Assembly: GCA_024276495.1 (NCBI GenBank)
Contig: JAJRXC010000059.1
Coordinates: 1 to 64,000, forward strand
Length of the DNA: 64,000 bases
Direction: 5' to 3'
Origin: Actinomycetes bacterium
GTDB taxonomy: Bacteria; Actinomycetota; Acidimicrobiia; Acidimicrobiales; Aldehydirespiratoraceae
This document shows positions 1 to 8,737 of the stretch, one piece after another. The translations under genes and the position numbers were made by a program. The first letter of the stretch is position 1. Each line of letters starts with the position of its first letter. The notes under the pieces were generated by a model that was not told the origin of the DNA, did no database searches, and worked only from the letters and a program-made list of their open reading frames with translations.

Positions 1-59
1 GGCTCGGCCACCTCCGCTTCCCCGGCATCGAACAGGCGATCAGCAGCAGCGTTTCCCAT
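1..59 (-). CDS. N-terminal fragment of a gene running off the window
   Basis: Reading leftwards from an ATG at 59, 19 codons stay open to the window edge (MGNAAADRLFDAGEAEVAE). The upstream 60-110 stretch is unusually AT-rich for this window, as expected for a promoter. No family can be recognised from so short a piece, and the start is only a guess. Confidence 0.3.
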   Translation of the reverse strand, partial: MGNAAADRLFDAGEAEVAE

Positions 60-137
60 ACCGCCATTCTTTTACATTTCCGGGCTCATCGCGAATCGAG
101 CCAGCACACCCACATGGCGGTTACTGACCCACGCTCC

Positions 138-143
138 TAGCGT
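138..143 (+). promoter_or_regulatory. -10 hexamer for the nitroreductase (leaderless type)
   Basis: TAGCGT lies 7 nt before the ATG at 151, so transcription would begin at or next to the start codon. There is no Shine-Dalgarno sequence in between. The same spacing recurs at many genes of this window. Confidence 0.5.
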
Positions 144-150
144 TCATGTC

Positions 151-756
151 ATGTCCGAACTCCACGCCGTGCGCTCTGTCCTTCGCCGCCAGCGAGCCCA
201 CCGCTCATTCACCGATCAACTGGTGGATGAGAGTGTGATCACCGAGTTGCTCGAACTCGCCACCCGCGCCCCCAGCGCCCAGAACTCCCAACCGTGGCAG
301 TTCGTCGTCGTCCAGGAACCGGCCCGCCGCCTCGCGATCTGGCAACTGGGCGCGCGGCTCTGGGAATCCGGCGGCGCCGCCGCGTCCAAGGAGAAGCTCC
401 CGCCGACGATGTTCGACGACGTCGCTCAAGGGCTCTCCGCCGGGTTCGCCCAGGCACCGGTCACGGTCGTCGTCTGTGCCGACCACACTCGCAGCGGCCA
501 CTCGAACGCCGGATCGTCGATCTGGCCCGCGGCGCAGAACCTCATGACCGCGGCCACCGCGCACGGCCTCGGTACTGCCCTCACGACCATCTCCACGATC
601 CTGACCGACGAGCTCCGCACGATCATCGGTCTCCCCGCCACCGTCGACCCGCTCGCGGTGATTCCAATCGGCCACCCGGCCAAGGTGCTCGGTTCGTCAC
701 GGCGGGAGCCGGTGAACGAACATGCCCACCGAGAGGAGTACGGCAATGTCTGGTGA
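151..756 (+). CDS. Nitroreductase-family flavoprotein
   Basis: A 201-residue protein of the FMN-dependent nitroreductase fold. The N-terminus has the family pattern of an R-S-F segment (residues 18-20) followed by an APSAQNSQPWQF motif (about residues 40-51), which in the family contacts FMN. A GLGTALTT segment near residue 140 matches the second half of the fold. Members reduce nitro groups, quinones or enones with NAD(P)H; the substrate here is unknown. Its 3' end overlaps the next gene by 11 bp, so it probably heads the operon that continues into a SnoaL-like protein and an acyl-CoA dehydrogenase. A leaderless -10 sits directly upstream. Confidence 0.85.
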   Translation: MSELHAVRSVLRRQRAHRSFTDQLVDESVITELLELATRAPSAQNSQPWQFVVVQEPARRLAIWQLGARLWESGGAAASKEKLPPTMFDDVAQGLSAGFAQAPVTVVVCADHTRSGHSNAGSSIWPAAQNLMTAATAHGLGTALTTISTILTDELRTIIGLPATVDPLAVIPIGHPAKVLGSSRREPVNEHAHREEYGNVW

Positions 757-1159
757 AACGGCATCCGGTGAGACGACATCGGCTGAATCAGAGATACGCA
801 AGCTGCTGGCCCGGTACTGCCAGTTCCTCGACGACGGCCGCTTCGACGAGTGGATCGACCTCTTCACCGACGACATCGAATTCGTGGTGATGGGGATGCA
901 CAAGAACGGCCACGAGGAGTTGCGGGGTTTCATCGAACCCAGCCAACAGGCCGATGCCCGCGGCAAGCACATGATCAGCGAACCGTGGATCGAGATCGGA
1001 TCGACCGAGGCCGCCACCGCCACCACCGACTTCGCCTGGGTGTCGAAACAGGGCGCCATCGGCCAGAGTGGGCGCTACCACGACCGGATCGTCAACCAAA
1101 GCGGCCGGTGGCAGTTCCAGCGCCGCGAGATCGTCTTCACAGGAGACCAGCCCGAATGA
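746..1159 (+). CDS. SnoaL-like / NTF2-fold protein
   Basis: A 137-residue polypeptide with the NTF2-like helix-then-sheet pattern: an N-terminal IRKLLARYCQFLDDG helix, then WIDLFTDD and a closing GRWQFQRREIVF strand. This fold includes SnoaL-type cyclases, hydratases, and ring-hydroxylating dioxygenase small subunits. The start at 746 is preferred over an in-frame ATG at 722 because GAGAGGAG lies about 8 nt before it. The stop overlaps the start of the acyl-CoA dehydrogenase (ATGA), so the two are probably translationally coupled. The substrate is not evident. Confidence 0.75.
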   Translation: MSGETASGETTSAESEIRKLLARYCQFLDDGRFDEWIDLFTDDIEFVVMGMHKNGHEELRGFIEPSQQADARGKHMISEPWIEIGSTEAATATTDFAWVSKQGAIGQSGRYHDRIVNQSGRWQFQRREIVFTGDQPE

Positions 1160-2331
1160 GCAGCACCCCCAATCCGATCACCCCGCCGGAGATCGCCGAC
1201 CAGATGATCGAGACGATCGCCAAGTGGATCGACAAGGACGTGATCCCCAAGGCGAGCGAACTCGAACACGCCGACGAGTTCCCCGAGGCCATGTTCGCCC
1301 AGATGTGCGAGTTCGGACTCTTCGGGGCGACGATCCCCGAGGAGTACGGCGGACTCGGCCTCGACGTCACCACGTATGCCCGGATCATCGAGGAGCTCAG
1401 CCGGGGGTGGATGTCGCTGTCCGGCATCCTCAACACCCACAAGATCGGCGCGACGATGATCGGCCGCTACGGCACCGAGGAGCAGAAGCAGAAGTACCTC
1501 CCGGCCATGGTCGACGGCAGCTACCGGGCCGCGTTCTCGCTGAGCGAACCCGACTCCGGTTCCGATGCCGGCGCCCTGCGCTGCAAGGCCACGCCCGACG
1601 GCGACGAATGGATCATCAACGGCACCAAGATGTGGGTGACCAACGGCGTCCGGGCCTCGATCGTGATGCTGCTCGCCCGAACCCCCGACGACCGGGTCAC
1701 CTGTTTCATCGTCGAGAAGGAACCCGGCGATTCCTTCGAGGGCATCCGCGCCTCGAAGAAGATCCACAAGCTCGGCTACAAGGGCGTGGAAACCGTCGAG
1801 ATGTCGTATGTCGACCACCGCGTGCCCGACACCAACATGCTCGGCGGCGCCGACGGCATGGGCAACGGACTGCGCTACGCCCTGTCGGCCCTCGAGCTGG
1901 GCCGAATCAACATCGCGTCGCGGGCGGTCGGGGTGGGCCAGGCCGCGTTCGACGCGGCGATGAAGTACGCCCAGGAACGCGAGACGTTCGGAAAGCCGAT
2001 CTTCCAGCATCAGGCCATCCAGTTCAAGCTGGCCGAGATGGCCACGAAACTCCAAGCGGCCCGGCTGATGACGTATGACGCCGCGAAGAAGTACGACGAG
2101 GGCAAACGCATCGACCTCGAGGCGGGCATGGCGAAGCTCTTCGCGTCGGAGGCCGCGTTCGAGATCTGCACCGATGCCCTGCGCATCCACGGCGGCAACG
2201 GCTACACCCAGGAGTACGACGTGGAGCGCTACTTCCGCGACTCGCCGTTGATGATCATCGGCGAGGGCACCAGCGAGATCCAGAAGATGGTCATCGCCCG
2301 CAAGCTCCTCGAGCGCCACGCGATCGACTGA
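1156..2331 (+). CDS. Acyl-CoA dehydrogenase
   Basis: A 391-residue FAD-dependent acyl-CoA dehydrogenase that introduces the alpha-beta double bond into an acyl-CoA. The three-domain fold is complete: an N-terminal helical domain (IPEEYGGLG near residue 57), a central beta domain with SLSEPDSGSDA (about 130), and the C-terminal helical domain with RETFGKPI and RIHGGNGYTQEY. The GEGTSEIQ segment near the C-terminus carries the Glu that is the usual catalytic base in short/medium-chain members. AGGAGA at 1141 is its ribosome site. It is coupled to the preceding gene by an ATGA overlap. Chain-length preference cannot be read from sequence alone. Confidence 0.9.
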   Translation: MSSTPNPITPPEIADQMIETIAKWIDKDVIPKASELEHADEFPEAMFAQMCEFGLFGATIPEEYGGLGLDVTTYARIIEELSRGWMSLSGILNTHKIGATMIGRYGTEEQKQKYLPAMVDGSYRAAFSLSEPDSGSDAGALRCKATPDGDEWIINGTKMWVTNGVRASIVMLLARTPDDRVTCFIVEKEPGDSFEGIRASKKIHKLGYKGVETVEMSYVDHRVPDTNMLGGADGMGNGLRYALSALELGRINIASRAVGVGQAAFDAAMKYAQERETFGKPIFQHQAIQFKLAEMATKLQAARLMTYDAAKKYDEGKRIDLEAGMAKLFASEAAFEICTDALRIHGGNGYTQEYDVERYFRDSPLMIIGEGTSEIQKMVIARKLLERHAID

Positions 2332-2341
2332 GACCTGCTCG

Positions 2342-3796
2342 ATGACGATCCGCCAGCCGGCCGAACGGTTCCGGGCCCTGTTCGAGCCGCGCGGGATCGT
2401 CGTCGCCGGGGCGGCCACCCACCCCGGCAAGTTCGGCTTCGTGGCGTACCACAATCTGCGGGCCGCCGGGTACGGAGGTGCGCTCTACGGCACCAACCTG
2501 GCCAGCGAAGCGGTGCTCGGGGAGCGCACCTACGCGTCACTCGCCGAGATCCCCGAGGCCGACCTCGATCTCGTGTTCCTGGGCGTCCCGGCCCACGCGA
2601 CGGCCGACGTGTTGCGTCAGGCCGCCGACCGGGGCATCACCGCCGCGTTCTGCGCCTCGGCCGGCTACGCCGAGATCGACGCCGAAGGCCGCGCGCATCA
2701 AGAGGAGCTCGCGGAGCTGGCCGACCAGCTGGGGATCCTGTTCGTCGGGCCCAACGGCCAGGGGGTCATCTCGACCCCGGTGGACATGTGCGCCCAGATC
2801 GTCGCCCCGATGCCCCTGCGGGGCCCGATCGGCATCGCCAGCCAGTCGGGAGGCATGGTGTCGACCTTCGGCAACTTCGCCCGCCAGGGCGGGGTCGGGA
2901 TCAGCCGAGCGGTCTCGGTCGGCAACAGCGCCCAGGTCGGGGTCGCCGACTTCATGGAGTGGTACGCCGACGATCCCGAAACAGACGTCGGTCTCGCGTA
3001 TCTCGAACACATCGCCGATGACACGGTCGAACGCCTCGGAGCGGTGACCACCACGATGCCGGTCGTCGTGATGCGAGGCGGCCGGAGCCGCAGCGGTGTC
3101 GATGCGGTCGCGGCGCACACCGGCTCGTCGGCCGGACGAGAGGGCACCGACGAGGCGCTGGCCGACGCGGGCGTGACCGTGGTCGACACGATCGCCGAGG
3201 CCTACCGCACCGCCGCGACGTTCGCGACCCAGCCCCTCCCCCGCGGCCCGCGCACGGTGGTGTTCGGCACCGCCGGGGGATGGTGTGTCATCACCGGGGA
3301 TGCAGTGGCGCGCAGCGAGCTCGACCTGATCGATCTCCCCCCGGATCTGGCCGCGGAGATCGACGCCCGGGTCCCGCCCCGCTGGAGCCGCCGCAACCCG
3401 ATCGATCTGGCCGGCGGTGAGACCCGCGACACGATTCCCGAGCTGCTCCCGATCATCGCCGCCCACCCCGACGTCGACGCGATCATCTATCTGGGTCTCG
3501 GGATCCAGTCGAACACGGCGGCGATGGAGAAGGAGGGGCCGTTCCATCCCGATCACGGCCTCGACCGCATCGTCGAGTACCACGAACGCCAGGACACCCG
3601 CTTCGCGGAGGCCGCGGCGGCGGCAAGCGACGCCAGCGGCAAGCCGGTCATCACGTTCACCGAGCTGGCCCTGACCGATCCGCGCAATCCGGGCCCGGCC
3701 ACCGTGCGGGCCACCGGCCGCTACTGCCACTCGGCCGGAGACGAGGCCGTCGCCGCGCTCGAACATCTTTGGCGCCACGCCCGGCGCGGGAACTGA
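2342..3796 (+). CDS. NDP-forming acyl-CoA synthetase, alpha-like subunit
   Basis: A 484-residue protein with a CoA-binding Rossmann domain (ARFRALFEPRGIVVAGA onward) and the succinyl-CoA ligase-like region. The motif AAHTGSSAG (about residue 260) contains the His that is phosphorylated in NDP-forming acyl-CoA synthetases. No ATP-grasp (beta) domain follows in the polypeptide and none is encoded nearby, so it is either the alpha partner of a subunit encoded elsewhere or an acyl-CoA binding protein that has lost autonomous activity. It follows the acyl-CoA dehydrogenase by 10 bp and is probably in the same operon. Confidence 0.8.
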   Translation: MTIRQPAERFRALFEPRGIVVAGAATHPGKFGFVAYHNLRAAGYGGALYGTNLASEAVLGERTYASLAEIPEADLDLVFLGVPAHATADVLRQAADRGITAAFCASAGYAEIDAEGRAHQEELAELADQLGILFVGPNGQGVISTPVDMCAQIVAPMPLRGPIGIASQSGGMVSTFGNFARQGGVGISRAVSVGNSAQVGVADFMEWYADDPETDVGLAYLEHIADDTVERLGAVTTTMPVVVMRGGRSRSGVDAVAAHTGSSAGREGTDEALADAGVTVVDTIAEAYRTAATFATQPLPRGPRTVVFGTAGGWCVITGDAVARSELDLIDLPPDLAAEIDARVPPRWSRRNPIDLAGGETRDTIPELLPIIAAHPDVDAIIYLGLGIQSNTAAMEKEGPFHPDHGLDRIVEYHERQDTRFAEAAAAASDASGKPVITFTELALTDPRNPGPATVRATGRYCHSAGDEAVAALEHLWRHARRGN

Positions 3797-3855
3797 GAAT
3801 CCGCCAAAACCGGGGCCCACCGGCCGGCCGCACGGTCCGGTACCGTCGCGGCGAC

Positions 3856-5280
3856 ATGACCGGCGACCCGCACACCCTGACGACGCTGTTCGCGGCGGCT
3901 CCGGATCGTCCCGACCTCGTGGTCCACGACGACCGCCGCCTCTCCCGCGCCGACCTCACGTCGCTCACCTCGGGGGTGGCCGGCGGGCTCGCCGCCCACG
4001 GCATCGGGCGGGGGGATCGTGTCGCCTTCCAGCTCCCGGTGGGCGTCGACGCGCTCGTCGTCTATCGAGCCTGCTGGTCTCTCGGTGCGGTCCCGGTGGC
4101 CCTGCATCCCCTCGCCGGTTCGGCCCAGCTCGACGAGGCCCTCGCCCGGGCCGAACCCGCGCTTCTCGTCGGTGCCGACGGATTCGCGCTCGCCGATCGG
4201 CCGACGGTCGTCGAGGTCGACGATCTGGCCGAATCCGCACCGATCACCGCGCCGGTCGACCCGACCGACGATGCGCTGATCATGTTCACCTCCGGCAGCG
4301 GCGGCACACCGAAAGGGGTCGTGCACACCCACGCGAGCCTCACCTACAAGGCGACCGAGAGCATCGAGGTCCATGGTCTCACCGCCGACGACGTGGTCCT
4401 GATGCCGGCGCCGCTCGCCCACGTCTCGGGTCTCCTCCACGGCGTGCTGGTTCCGGGCGCGCTCGGCGCCACGGCCGTGCTCATGTCGAGATGGGAGCCC
4501 GGCGCGGCCCTCGATCTCATCGAGTCCGAGGGTGTGACCTGGATGATCGGTCCGCCCACGTTCTTCATCGGGCTCATGGACCATCGCTCGTTCGCCGCGG
4601 ACCGGGTCTCGTCGCTGCGGCTGGTCTCCTCCGGCGGCGCCGGCGTCACCCCGGCCTTCGTCGAGCGGGCCCGGCGCGAGCTCGGCGCGGTGGTGAAGCG
4701 GGCGTACGGATCGACGGAGGCACCGACCATCACGACCAGCCACCACGACGATCCCCCCGAACGTATGGCCACCACCGACGGCCGGGCGTTCGGCGAGAGC
4801 GCGGTGCGCGTCGACGAGCGAGGCGAGCTCTGGGTGCGGGGCCCCGAGCTCGCCCGCGGCTACCTCGATCCGGCTCGCACCCGCGAGTGCTTCGTGGACG
4901 GTTGGTTCCGGACCGGCGACCTCGCGACGATCGACGACGGGTGGGTGACCATCACCGGTCGCCTCGGTGACCGCATCATCCGTGGCGGCGAGAACATCTC
5001 CGCTTCCGAGGTCGAGCACCACCTCGAGGCCCATCCGACGATCAGTCAGGCGGTCGCCGTTGCCGAACCCGACGACCGCCTCGGGGAGCGGGTGGCCGTG
5101 TTCGTGACGACTTCCGGCCCCTTCGATCTCGCGGCCTGTCGCGACTGGTTCGCACGACGCGGCGCCGCCCGTTTCATCACGCCCGAACGCATCGAGATCG
5201 TCGACGAGTTCCCGATGCTCGCATCCGGAAAGGTCGATCGGGCGGCGCTGCGGGAACGCCTGTCGCGTCGCTCGGCCTGA
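3856..5280 (+). CDS. AMP-dependent acyl-CoA synthetase/ligase
   Basis: A 474-residue ANL-superfamily adenylating enzyme that activates a carboxylate as acyl-AMP and then acyl-CoA. Motifs are all present: P-loop FTSGSGGTPKGV (about residue 145), A5 AYGSTEA (about 280), the hinge GRLGDRIIRGGENIS (about 380), and the catalytic Lys in SGKVDRAAL near the C-terminus. The start is ATG 3856, preceded by TACCGT at 3841. Convergent with the amidohydrolase, leaving only 2 bp between stop codons. Substrate unknown; the neighbours suggest a branched or cyclic acid degraded through CoA esters. Confidence 0.88.
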   Translation: MTGDPHTLTTLFAAAPDRPDLVVHDDRRLSRADLTSLTSGVAGGLAAHGIGRGDRVAFQLPVGVDALVVYRACWSLGAVPVALHPLAGSAQLDEALARAEPALLVGADGFALADRPTVVEVDDLAESAPITAPVDPTDDALIMFTSGSGGTPKGVVHTHASLTYKATESIEVHGLTADDVVLMPAPLAHVSGLLHGVLVPGALGATAVLMSRWEPGAALDLIESEGVTWMIGPPTFFIGLMDHRSFAADRVSSLRLVSSGGAGVTPAFVERARRELGAVVKRAYGSTEAPTITTSHHDDPPERMATTDGRAFGESAVRVDERGELWVRGPELARGYLDPARTRECFVDGWFRTGDLATIDDGWVTITGRLGDRIIRGGENISASEVEHHLEAHPTISQAVAVAEPDDRLGERVAVFVTTSGPFDLAACRDWFARRGAARFITPERIEIVDEFPMLASGKVDRAALRERLSRRSA

Positions 5281-5282
5281 GA

Positions 5283-7121
5283 TCAGGCCGCCCGCTCGGC
5301 GAAGAAGGCGGTCACGAGGTGGCCGGCCACCGCACACGCGCATCCGCCGGGTGCGCAGTCGTGGGCAACCTGTGAAGCGATGAGCGGCATCGACGCGCGG
5401 CCATCGCTTCGCCGGACCGGCTCCACGGCATCGTTGGCGACCGGGAACCAACGGCCCTCGAACACGGTGCCCCGGACGCGGATGTCGGGGATCTCGAGAG
5501 GGTCGACGGCGAGCGGATCCCGGTCGACCACCGTGAAGTTGGCGAGCTTGCCGACCTCGATGCTGCCGAGCTCGTGTTCGCGCCGCCACGACTGGGCCGC
5601 CCCCAGCGTGACCGCGTGGAGGGCGGCCGCGGCGGAGACCCGCTGCGCCGGGCCGGCCACCCGGCCCGAGGCGGTGATCCGGTTGACCGCGAAACCCATC
5701 ATCGCCAGCGGATCGGAGGGGCCCATCGGGAGATCGGAGTGAAACGACAGTGGGATCGCGCGGTCGAGGACCGAACGATTGCGGGTCATGACGTCGGCCC
5801 GCTCGGGCCCCAGTCCGAACTCGCCGTACTTGTCCGCGAATCCGACCGGGTAGTAGGGGTTCGAACTGACGATCGCGCCGAGCGCCGCGATCCGGTCGAC
5901 CTGTTCCTCCGTCGAGTTCGCGAAGTGCACGATCACGGTACGGTGGTCGTCCCGCGGGGTTTCCGCGAGCCGCCGCTCGAGCGTGTCGAGCACGAGATCG
6001 AGCCCGAGGTCGCCGTTGACGTGGACGTGGAGTTGGTAGCCGGCATCCCAGTACGCCTTCGACCGCTCCTCGAAGACCTCGGGGGTCATCAGCCATTCCC
6101 CGTGGTGGTCGGGGTCGGGGCGACCATCGTCGTCGAGATACGGCTCCCGCATCTGCATGAGCTGGGAGATGATGGCGCCGTCGGCGAACAGCTTCACCTG
6201 GCCGGGCAGGAACGACACCTTCCCGTGGGGCGCCCGTGAGATGAGTGCCGCTGCCTTCTCGAGCGCCTCGTCGACCGGGATGCCGGCCGTCGCCGGGCCG
6301 CGGGCGTCGACGATGAACGAGCTGTCGAGCGGGACATCGTCGTCACCGAGGATCTCCTGGTAGAGCTCCCACGCCCCCGGTGGGAGGACCGCGCCGGGCT
6401 CGTTGAACGCGGTCACGCCGTTGTGGTGGAGATAGGTGATCATCTGGCGGAGGCCGGTCACCAACCGATCGACCGTCACGAAGACCGGGGTGAGGATCGG
6501 CATGAGGAAGCCGAAGAAGCCGTTCTCCCAGAAATGGCCGTGCTCGAGCGAGATCGTCGCGGCCAAGGCGCCGGTCGCCGCCACCTGCGCCTCGGTGATC
6601 CCGAGGGCGTCGATCGCGGCGGAGTTCAGGTAGAACTCGTGGCACGATCGCTGCCACACACCGATCGGGCGGGTGGTGCTGATCGCGTCGAGCACGTCGC
6701 GATCGAGTCGACCGTGCCACAACGAGTGGTAGCCCCAGGAGAACAGCCACTCGTCGGGTGCACCGAGGGCCGCGTCGGCATCGGCGAGTCGGGCCCGGTA
6801 GTCGTCTTCGGTGGTCGCGGCCGGGAAGGTCCGGCCGGGAAGTCGCCAGTCTTCGGTGGCGATCACTTCCGTCGTGAGCGTCATCGCGCCGAGAAACGGA
6901 TGGAGGTGCTGATCGATGAGCCCCGGCAGGATGACGTCGTGCTCGTGGGTCCGGTCGATGGTCGGTGTCTCGCCACGAAGCGTCGCCGTCACCTCGTCGA
7001 GCGAACCGACCGCGACGATCCGCGAACCCCGGATCGCCACCGCGGCCGCCGAGGGCCGGGCCGGGTCCATTGTGACGATCCGCTCGGCGACGAGCACAGT
7101 GACGGCATCGGTGTCGGACAC
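5283..7121 (-). CDS. YtcJ-like metal-dependent amidohydrolase with Cys-rich tail
   Basis: A 612-residue amidohydrolase of the YtcJ/NfdA type. The N-terminal beta-sandwich leads to the metal motif in GLIDQHLHP (about residue 72), and LHVHVNGD supplies further metal-binding histidines. These enzymes hydrolyse amide-like bonds in a TIM barrel, but substrates are rarely predictable. It starts at GTG 7121. The unusual part is the C-terminal extension, which ends in AHDCAPGGCACAVAGH: three cysteines and two histidines within 16 residues that do not belong to the hydrolase fold and look like an added metal or thiol site. It diverges from the alcohol dehydrogenase gene over about 60 bp. Confidence 0.85.
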   Translation of the reverse strand: MSDTDAVTVLVAERIVTMDPARPSAAAVAIRGSRIVAVGSLDEVTATLRGETPTIDRTHEHDVILPGLIDQHLHPFLGAMTLTTEVIATEDWRLPGRTFPAATTEDDYRARLADADAALGAPDEWLFSWGYHSLWHGRLDRDVLDAISTTRPIGVWQRSCHEFYLNSAAIDALGITEAQVAATGALAATISLEHGHFWENGFFGFLMPILTPVFVTVDRLVTGLRQMITYLHHNGVTAFNEPGAVLPPGAWELYQEILGDDDVPLDSSFIVDARGPATAGIPVDEALEKAAALISRAPHGKVSFLPGQVKLFADGAIISQLMQMREPYLDDDGRPDPDHHGEWLMTPEVFEERSKAYWDAGYQLHVHVNGDLGLDLVLDTLERRLAETPRDDHRTVIVHFANSTEEQVDRIAALGAIVSSNPYYPVGFADKYGEFGLGPERADVMTRNRSVLDRAIPLSFHSDLPMGPSDPLAMMGFAVNRITASGRVAGPAQRVSAAAALHAVTLGAAQSWRREHELGSIEVGKLANFTVVDRDPLAVDPLEIPDIRVRGTVFEGRWFPVANDAVEPVRRSDGRASMPLIASQVAHDCAPGGCACAVAGHLVTAFFAERAA

Positions 7122-7182
7122 GTCGTCATCTTGTCACGGACTCGATTCGCACGAGCCGTCCCCGCTCGCGAAGCTGAACCCG

Positions 7183-8199
7183 ATGACGAGCCCCACGATG
7201 AAGGCGGCGATCTACCGACAACCGGGCCGGGTCGAGGTCGTCGAGCTCGACCGGCCGGTCGCCGCCGACGGCCAGGCGTTGGTGGCCGTCGACTTCTGCG
7301 GGATCTGCGGCACCGACCTCCACATGATGATCGACGGCTGGGGAACCCCCGATTCGGTGTTCGGCCATGAGTGGTCGGGGCGAGTGATCGAGCCGGGTCG
7401 ATCCGATCTCGCGCCCGGCACCCGCGTGGTGGGCCGTCCGGCGATCGAGTGTGGGAGCTGCGACCGCTGCCGAGCGGGCCGCGCCAGCCTCTGCCGCCAC
7501 CGGTCGAGGGCCGGGTCCGGGCCAGAACCGGGGGCGTTCGCCGGTTTCGTGACCGTCGATCCCGGCCGCCTCGTCCCCGTTCCCGATCGGGTCGGGTCCA
7601 TGGAAGCCGCGTTCACCGAACCGCTGGCCGTCGCCCTCCATGCGGTCGGCCTCTCGGCGGCGGTCCGAGGGGACCGGGTCCTCGTCTTCGGCGCCGGACC
7701 GATCGGCGCCGCGATCATCGCGATCCTGCGGTCTCGGGGAATCGAGACCGAGGTGGTGGAGCCCGGTCGGCGACGCGCCGCGCTCGCCGAGGAGCTCGGG
7801 GCGAGGGTTCGAGCCGCCGACGAGTTGGCCGTGGCCGACCATCCCGGCGATGTCGTCGCCGATGCCGTCGATGTCGTGTTCGACACGTCCGGGGCCCGCG
7901 CCGCGGCCGAGATCGGCCTCTCCCAGCTCGCCAGCGCCGGTGTCCTCGTGCTCGTCGGCACCGGTGTCGACTTCCCGAGGCTCGACCCGAACCGCATCAT
8001 CCTCAACGAGCTCACGGTGACCGGTGCGTTCAACTACGACCCCGATGGGTTCCGCGCCGCCCTCGACCTGCTCGCCGCCGACGCCCTTCCGCTCGACCTC
8101 CTGATCGAATCGGACCCCGTCGACCTCGACGGCATGGTCGACGCGATGCAACGACTCCGGGCCGGCGAGCTGCCGGGAAAGGTGATGGTGACCCCATGA
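7183..8199 (+). CDS. Zinc-dependent alcohol dehydrogenase (MDR family)
   Basis: A 338-residue medium-chain dehydrogenase/reductase. The catalytic zinc site is seen in FCGICGTDLH and FGHEW. The structural zinc cysteines are in the ECGSCDRCRAGRASLC segment (about residues 84-100). The Rossmann nucleotide-binding glycines are in VFGAGPIGAA (about 165). It would oxidise an alcohol or polyol with NAD(P). The start at 7183 is followed by an alternative in-frame ATG at 7198. It overlaps the next gene by 4 bp (ATGA). Confidence 0.85.
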   Translation: MTSPTMKAAIYRQPGRVEVVELDRPVAADGQALVAVDFCGICGTDLHMMIDGWGTPDSVFGHEWSGRVIEPGRSDLAPGTRVVGRPAIECGSCDRCRAGRASLCRHRSRAGSGPEPGAFAGFVTVDPGRLVPVPDRVGSMEAAFTEPLAVALHAVGLSAAVRGDRVLVFGAGPIGAAIIAILRSRGIETEVVEPGRRRAALAEELGARVRAADELAVADHPGDVVADAVDVVFDTSGARAAAEIGLSQLASAGVLVLVGTGVDFPRLDPNRIILNELTVTGAFNYDPDGFRAALDLLAADALPLDLLIESDPVDLDGMVDAMQRLRAGELPGKVMVTP

Positions 8200-8654
8200 C
8201 GGACGACACGACAGCCCGGGAGTTTCGCGGGCCGACCCGTTTCAACCATGTCGCGATGAGCATGCCGGCCGACGCCCTCGACGAGCCGGGCCGGGCCGAC
8301 ATCACCTCGTTCTACTCCGAGGTCTTCGGCTGGGAGGAACACCCGACGATGACCGAGAATCGCAAACGGCTCGTCATGGGGGTGCACTCCTGGGACCAGT
8401 TCGTGTTCCTCATCGCCGACGAGAACCCGATGTCCGCGCCACGTTTGGACCATTTCGGACTCGCGGTCGACAGCCTCGCAGAGCTCCACATCGTGGCGGA
8501 TCGGGCCAAGGCCCGGGCCGAACACGACCCCCGCGTCGACATCGTCGACCACACCGTCGAAGACCACGGCGTGGTCAAGTTGCACAACTTCTATGTCGGT
8601 TTCCTCCTCCCGATGATGGTCGAAGTGCAGTATTTCGAACTGTTCGAAAGCTGA
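8196..8654 (+). CDS. VOC-superfamily (glyoxalase/dioxygenase-like) protein
   Basis: A 152-residue protein with two beta-alpha-beta-beta-beta modules. Likely metal ligands are the His in FNHVAM (N-terminal), the His in LDHFGLAV (start of the second module) and the Glu in VEVQYF (C-terminal), the usual His-His-Glu arrangement. It is translationally coupled to the alcohol dehydrogenase through an ATGA overlap, so a shared substrate route is likely. The reaction (isomerase, dioxygenase or lyase) cannot be assigned. Confidence 0.75.
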   Translation: MTDDTTAREFRGPTRFNHVAMSMPADALDEPGRADITSFYSEVFGWEEHPTMTENRKRLVMGVHSWDQFVFLIADENPMSAPRLDHFGLAVDSLAELHIVADRAKARAEHDPRVDIVDHTVEDHGVVKLHNFYVGFLLPMMVEVQYFELFES

Positions 8655-8737
8655 CTCCTCGATCCAGTCGGACCGACGCGGGGTAGATTGCTGCGCACCG
8701 AATCCTCGGCTCGAACCCCCCTCGAAGGAGTCCCCCG

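Noticed and set aside
3721-6096. A 791-residue minus-strand ORF across genes at 3.8-6.1 kb
   Set aside because: Arginine-, glycine- and proline-rich translation without any domain; it is an antisense shadow of GC-rich genes.
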